Shown here piece by piece: positions 34,240-36,032 of a stretch of DNA of 36,032 bases. Origin of the DNA: Candidatus Methylomirabilota bacterium (GTDB lineage Bacteria > Methylomirabilota > Methylomirabilia > Methylomirabilales > CSP1-5); assembly GCA_027293415.1 (NCBI GenBank), contig JAPUFX010000134.1, positions 1-36,032 on the forward strand, given 5' to 3'. Under the pieces are notes generated by a model. It was given only the letters and a program-made list of their open reading frames with translations, had not been told where the DNA came from and did not search any database. The position numbers were made by a program, and so were the translations under genes. Position 1 is the stretch's first letter; the number at the start of each line of letters is the position of its first letter.

Positions 34240-35769
34240 TTATCCCTCGGAGACTTGGTACTTCTCGACCGGCCACCCCTCCTCAAGTGCAAGGGAGATC
34301 TCGCTCCCAAACTTCTGCTGCAAGGCCTCGATCACCTCCGCCTCCTCTGCCCTCAGCCAGTTCACCGCTTCTGGGTGGGCGCGGATCTTGAGATGACCCG
34401 GCTTTCGTTTAAGCATCCACCACTCCGCCTCCCGCAGAATCTGGTGGGCGAGGGAAGGGATGGCCCTAAGCAGGCCGGTCCCCCCGCAGCTGGGACAGCT
34501 CACGCTGAGGGAGCGAATGAGTCCCTGCTTGACTCGCTTCCGGGTCATCTCCACGAGGCCCAGCTCGGAGAGGAGGACCACATTGGTGGGAGAGCGATCG
34601 GGCTTGAGGTGCTCCTTGAGCTCAGCAAGCACCCGATCCCGGTGATCCTGCCTCGCCATATCGATGAAGTCGATAATGATGATCCCTCCGAGATCTCGGA
34701 GCCGTACCTGACGCGAAACCTCCCGGGTCGCTTCCAGATTCGTCTTGAAGACGGTCTCCTCGAAGTCGTGCTTACCGACATGGCGACCTGTATTAACATC
34801 AATAGAGACCAACGCCTCGGTTTCCTCGATGACGATATACCCCCCAGATTTCAACCACACCTTCGGCCGCAAGGCCTTTTCGATTTCCCGCTCTACACCG
34901 AAAGACCGAAAAATGGAGTCCTCCTCGGTGTAAAGGAAAAGATGGGAACGAAGATCGGGAAAGAGGGATTCGACAAACTCTAAACACCGTTCATATTCCG
35001 CCTCACTGTCCACTACAAGTCGGGTGACCTCGTGAGTGAAGAGGTCGCGGAAAATTCGAAAGACCAGATCGAGGTCTTTCTGAACCAGAGCGGGAGGGGT
35101 CAGGGTCTCCGCCCTGGTTTTGATCTTTCGCCAGAGGGATTGGAGAAACTCCAGATCGGCCGCGATCTCACCCCGCTTCTTTCCCATCCCGGCGGTGCGG
35201 ACAATCACCCCCTCGGTCCCCGCATTCAACTCTTGCACGATCCGGCGCAGGCGGACCCGTTCCCCCTCATTCTCTATCTTTCGCGAGATGCCGATGTGCT
35301 GCTCGGTCGGCATGTAGACGAGAAATCGCCCGGGAAGCGTTATGTGAGAGGTGATTCTGGCCCCCTTGGTGCCTAGGGGTTCCCGGGCTACCTGGACCAG
35401 CACCTCCTGTCCCTCCTTGAGAAGTTCCTCGATGGAGGGCTGGCCCCCCCGGGGGGCTCGTTTGGAAGAAAGGGGTGGCACAACTCGCTCCTCCCCCTCG
35501 AATTCCTCACCAGCCGTGAGGACCCGCTCATACTCCTCCAAATCCTCGTAGATATCCCGGACAAAGAGGAAGGCATCCTTGTCGAGCCCAACATCGACAA
35601 AAGCCGCCTGCATCCCGGGGAGGATCTTGAGTACTCGGCCTTTATAGATGTTGCCGGCAAGCCCCTCCTTCTTGACGTCCCCGATCATCAACTCCACCAG
35701 CTGGCCGTCCTCCAGGACCGCCACGCGGGTTTCCACCATGGAAGAATTGACGATGATCTCACGCTTCAT
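34240..35769 (-). CDS. rng: Ribonuclease G/E
   Basis: Endoribonuclease for rRNA and mRNA processing. About 509 residues: an N-terminal RNase-H-like/S1 region (NIYKGRVLKILPGMQAAFVDVGLDKDAFL), with an insertion of about 45 charged residues (about 83-125) inside the S1 domain, then the DNase-I-like catalytic domain. Metal-binding aspartates are in VSIDVNTGR and IIIIDFIDM. CPSCGGTG is the zinc-link. There is no long degradosome-scaffold tail, so the protein is of RNase G type. Start at ATG 35769 (GTG 35775 possible); ribosome binding site weak. It is upstream of rplU, a common pairing. Confidence 0.95.
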   Translation of the reverse strand: MKREIIVNSSMVETRVAVLEDGQLVELMIGDVKKEGLAGNIYKGRVLKILPGMQAAFVDVGLDKDAFLFVRDIYEDLEEYERVLTAGEEFEGEERVVPPLSSKRAPRGGQPSIEELLKEGQEVLVQVAREPLGTKGARITSHITLPGRFLVYMPTEQHIGISRKIENEGERVRLRRIVQELNAGTEGVIVRTAGMGKKRGEIAADLEFLQSLWRKIKTRAETLTPPALVQKDLDLVFRIFRDLFTHEVTRLVVDSEAEYERCLEFVESLFPDLRSHLFLYTEEDSIFRSFGVEREIEKALRPKVWLKSGGYIVIEETEALVSIDVNTGRHVGKHDFEETVFKTNLEATREVSRQVRLRDLGGIIIIDFIDMARQDHRDRVLAELKEHLKPDRSPTNVVLLSELGLVEMTRKRVKQGLIRSLSVSCPSCGGTGLLRAIPSLAHQILREAEWWMLKRKPGHLKIRAHPEAVNWLRAEEAEVIEALQQKFGSEISLALEEGWPVEKYQVSEG

Positions 35770-35887
35770 GGCCACTCGAGCAGGTCGGTAGCATCGTACC
35801 GACCCCTCATCCTTTCTTTTCTTGTTGTTGCGACTCGCGCAGGCCAGACAGTCTCAGGGAGGGAGCCTTCGGGAAGTCACCGGGGGC

Positions 35888-36032
35888 TTATCGGATGGAT
35901 ACGCCTCGAAGGACGAAAGGGATCGTCTGTGCAATCCTGAGCCCTTCGAAGGTCACAGGGATCACATCCTGCTCGGAACCGGAGACGCGTGAATCCATCG
36001 CCTCCAGCCAATGAGCCATCTTGTACCCCCCG
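35888..36032 (-). CDS. 3' end of a gene entering from the right edge (unknown product)
   Basis: An uninterrupted frame of 47 codons ends in TAA at 35890-35888, on the same strand as rng and 112 bases upstream of it. The translation includes YKMAHWLEAMDSRVSG and IPVTFEGLRIAQTIPFVLRG, with normal-looking composition. In many genomes this position holds the radical-SAM-linked DUF2344 gene, but the 47 residues are too few for me to assign it. Confidence 0.5.
   Translation of the reverse strand, partial: GGYKMAHWLEAMDSRVSGSEQDVIPVTFEGLRIAQTIPFVLRGVSIR

Overview
The window is GC-rich chromosomal DNA from a diderm bacterium: it carries TonB/ExbB/ExbD, lipoproteins and a SecG. Gene content and style (acyl-CoA carboxylase set, TatT/DctP pair, operon spacers full of short-word repeats) remind me of the NC10 / Methylomirabilota group. 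That placement is a recollection, not a computed result. Almost every base is accounted for by single-copy chromosomal genes. There is no phage, plasmid or CRISPR, but two kinds of small non-coding repeat element are abundant.

Layout. (1) 1-4198, minus strand: a biotin-dependent acyl-CoA carboxylase operon (carboxyltransferase, biotin carboxylase, biotin carrier) with a four-helix-bundle S23-family gene inserted between two subunits. (2) 4312-5266, plus: a single-domain response regulator behind a sigma-54-like promoter, a MITE-like element, then tRNA-Leu(GAG) with its own promoter. (3) 5616-17463, plus: a long co-directional envelope gene set. It encodes a glycine-zipper lipoprotein, a TonB-like protein, two proteins built from a 24-residue DxNxDGxxD-type repeat, a VWA protein, ExbB, ExbD, a small exported protein, a TatT lipoprotein, a DctP binding protein and an unknown exported protein. 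(4) 17261-19385, minus: QueE and an isochorismatase-like cysteine hydrolase, each with its own promoter. (5) 19412-27458, minus: gap-pgk-tpiA-secG followed by a peptide/nickel-type ABC binding protein and two permeases. (6) 27461-36032, minus: rng-rplU-rpmA-obgE-proB-proA-nadD-rsfS-dksA-like-comF, a classic translation/growth block, with the 3' end of one more gene entering at the right edge.

How the genes work together. Region 3 looks like one transcription unit (several 4-base overlaps) coupling a proton-driven Ton motor to repeat-bearing surface or periplasmic proteins and to a TatT/DctP solute-capture pair. No DctQ/DctM membrane permease is visible. This is the best candidate for an undescribed system at the protein level.

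The most striking DNA-level signal is a family of intergenic hairpins made of degenerate 7-base words. The words differ completely from site to site (GACCGAT, GTTCATG, GTCAGCA, GTCCCCC, TTCGAAT), but the 7-base period is constant and most sites have an inverted second arm. They occupy at least twelve spacers, mostly inside operons. One pair brackets the S23-family gene, which recalls the stem-and-protein layout of 23S rRNA intervening sequences. A second element type, a MITE with CTAG-ended inverted termini, occurs twice in opposite orientation, each time exactly at the TAG stop codon of the upstream gene.
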